From: Clostridia bacterium
GTDB taxonomy: Bacteria; Bacillota; Clostridia; Saccharofermentanales; Saccharofermentanaceae
NCBI GenBank assembly: GCA_024403775.1
Contig: JAKSRE010000004.1
Location: 1-64,000 of the forward strand
DNA: 64,000 bases
Reading direction: 5' to 3'
A program made the position numbers and the translations under genes. The notes under the pieces are model-generated. The model was not told the DNA's origin. It searched no databases and saw only the letters and a program-made list of their open reading frames with translations. Of this stretch, positions 63,129-64,000 are shown in pieces. Position 1 is the stretch's first letter, and every line of letters starts with the position of its first letter.

Positions 63129-64000
63129 TTATTGCACAACTGCAATATCAAACATGTAAAAATCTCCACCATTACTATTCTTGTAAGAAGCATCATCAGG
63201 TGAAATAAAAATCATGTATGCACCCTTATTCACCTCATATGGATAATCAAATGAATAATAATTTCCACCATTATCATTTGACAAATAACCATAGTCTATG
63301 TAATACAAATCCGAATTTGCCAGCAAATCAGTATAAGGGATGCTTAAATCCTCGATATAGCAAAGTGTATAAACTAATGCACCTTCATAATCTCTAGTTT
63401 CAAGAACATATCCAAGATATGGGTTCGTCTCATAATCATAATAGATTTCATTAAGCATTGTGCTATTACCATTACTATCACAATAATCAAACCAGTAACT
63501 GTCAGAATAATAATTATTCAAAAAATCAGGATCAACATTAGGGTGATTGTCACGTGTAGCCAATACTAGTGCAGCTAAATAATTCATATCAAATACACCT
63601 TCATCAGAACCTGTCTCAGTTGGAGTTGCGGCAACTGGTGTTCTGGTAACCTTACAAGTACTTCTGGCAACTTCATTTTCATTGATGTCATAGAAAACTA
63701 CAGTATATTCACCTTCAATAAGGAAACCTTCGTCATCTACACCAGAACTATTGCAATTAGCATCAAAGCATCCCCCAATATAACTTAAAGAAGTATCTGT
63801 AAAATACTTACTTGTATATACGAGAATACCATCATGATAAACTTCATATTTTAATGTCCAGTCAGCCTCGTATCCAGCAAGATTAGGAATAATATCAAGC
63901 TCAATCCAGTTTACATTATCGTAAACGTTATCAACCGAACCATACCACTCTACATAATCAATACAATCTATTAATGAAGGAGTAAAACTTGGCTTAAAGT
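63129..64000 (-). CDS. Secreted/surface protein, C-terminal part (cut by window edge)
   Basis: The frame is open from 64000 down to the stop at 63129 (at least 290 residues), so the Met at 63587 is internal. The visible part is acidic, rich in Tyr, Asp and Asn, with few Cys. A beta-sandwich-like region comes first (about 63660-64000; VNWIELDIIPNLAGYEADW, then GEYTVVFYD), then a short PVAATPTETG linker, then a Tyr/Asp-rich C-terminal domain (TRDNHPNVDPDF, YYDYETNPYLGYV). I recognise no named family. The composition suggests an extracellular protein; a signal would lie outside the window. Confidence 0.7.
   Translation of the reverse strand, partial: FKPSFTPSLIDCIDYVEWYGSVDNVYDNVNWIELDIIPNLAGYEADWTLKYEVYHDGILVYTSKYFTDTSLSYIGGCFDANCNSSGVDDEGFLIEGEYTVVFYDINENEVARSTCKVTRTPVAATPTETGSDEGVFDMNYLAALVLATRDNHPNVDPDFLNNYYSDSYWFDYCDSNGNSTMLNEIYYDYETNPYLGYVLETRDYEGALVYTLCYIEDLSIPYTDLLANSDLYYIDYGYLSNDNGGNYYSFDYPYEVNKGAYMIFISPDDASYKNSNGGDFYMFDIAVVQ

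Noticed and set aside
63129..63587. Separate 152-residue gene starting at 63587
   Set aside because: The frame stays open upstream to the window edge, the Met follows a linker in the same protein, and there is no ribosome site in front of it.

Overview
The window is AT-rich, densely packed bacterial DNA. It looks like a chromosome segment of an anaerobic Firmicute in class Clostridia, most likely Lachnospiraceae (Butyrivibrio/Pseudobutyrivibrio-like; the genus is a guess). The reasons are: an HydG [FeFe]-hydrogenase maturase with its TM1266-type partner, a giant acyl-CoA-dehydratase-activase protein, an indolepyruvate:ferredoxin oxidoreductase, large secreted proteins built from DUF4214 repeats, consistent AGGAGG-type ribosome sites, and no outer-membrane genes. 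I see no phage, transposase, CRISPR array or rRNA. There is one tRNA, tRNA-Pro(CGG). No gene-free stretch exceeds 300 bases; the longest gaps are about 280 bases (15883-16161 and 19937-20216).

Layout. 1-843: a broken, frameshifted aquaporin ending at a fold-back inverted repeat, then a DtxR-type metal regulator. 844-10546 (minus): a probable operon running orphan gene, 1472-aa double-ASKHA activase, polA, coaE, small membrane protein, SanA-like protein. 10709-12314 (minus): mgtE with its own promoter and a leader of about 200 nt encoding a 27-residue peptide. 12324-19997: a lipid region with a glycosyltransferase, an acyl-CoA/ACP ligase, two tandemly duplicated plsC-like acyltransferases (plus), and a minus operon of FabT-like MarR regulator, acyl carrier protein, diacylglycerol-kinase-family enzyme and MscS channel. 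20217-32380 (minus): two maintenance operons, mutS2/radical-SAM/DUF2344 and uvrB/dnaE/pfkA. 32507-37128: an LtaS-like sulfatase-fold enzyme and a GH73-DUF4214 wall protein, converging on a shared terminator. 37282-41554: TM1266, hydG, an orphan gene, metF and an OGG-type glycosylase. 41519-44059: a Zn/Cd efflux module (ArsR sensor, HMA chaperone, P-type ATPase) with a clear operator. 44147-48570: CBS-pyrophosphatase, folA, thyA and a SulP transporter. 48733-51506: serpin lipoprotein, dtd, DUF4349 lipoprotein. 51641-56649: a CDF exporter and a CapA/MurD-like/MATE operon. 56721-63044: tRNA-Pro, a second acyl-CoA ligase, a DUF4214-polysaccharide deacetylase, and iorAB. 63129-64000: the C-terminal part of a secreted protein cut by the window edge.

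How the genes work together. The strongest regulatory story is in the lipid region. Copies of a TTTGA-N3-TCAAA palindrome cover the -35 element of both plsC promoters, and a degenerate copy sits in the same place at the promoter of the MarR/ACP operon. This is the arrangement expected for a FabT-type repressor that senses acyl-ACP. The second theme is envelope remodelling: two secreted enzymes, a GH73 glucosaminidase and a polysaccharide deacetylase, each carry six DUF4214 units (three pairs), on opposite sides of their catalytic domains. The third is metal handling by MgtE, CadC/SmtB-like sensor plus efflux ATPase, an NDDD-type CDF and a DtxR regulator. Most of the window is ordinary housekeeping, and I found no clear candidate for a wholly new multi-gene system. 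The mgtE leader ORF, the FabT-like operator set, the paired DUF4214 architectures, the CapA-MurD pair and the dtd/DUF4349 overlap are the items most worth checking.
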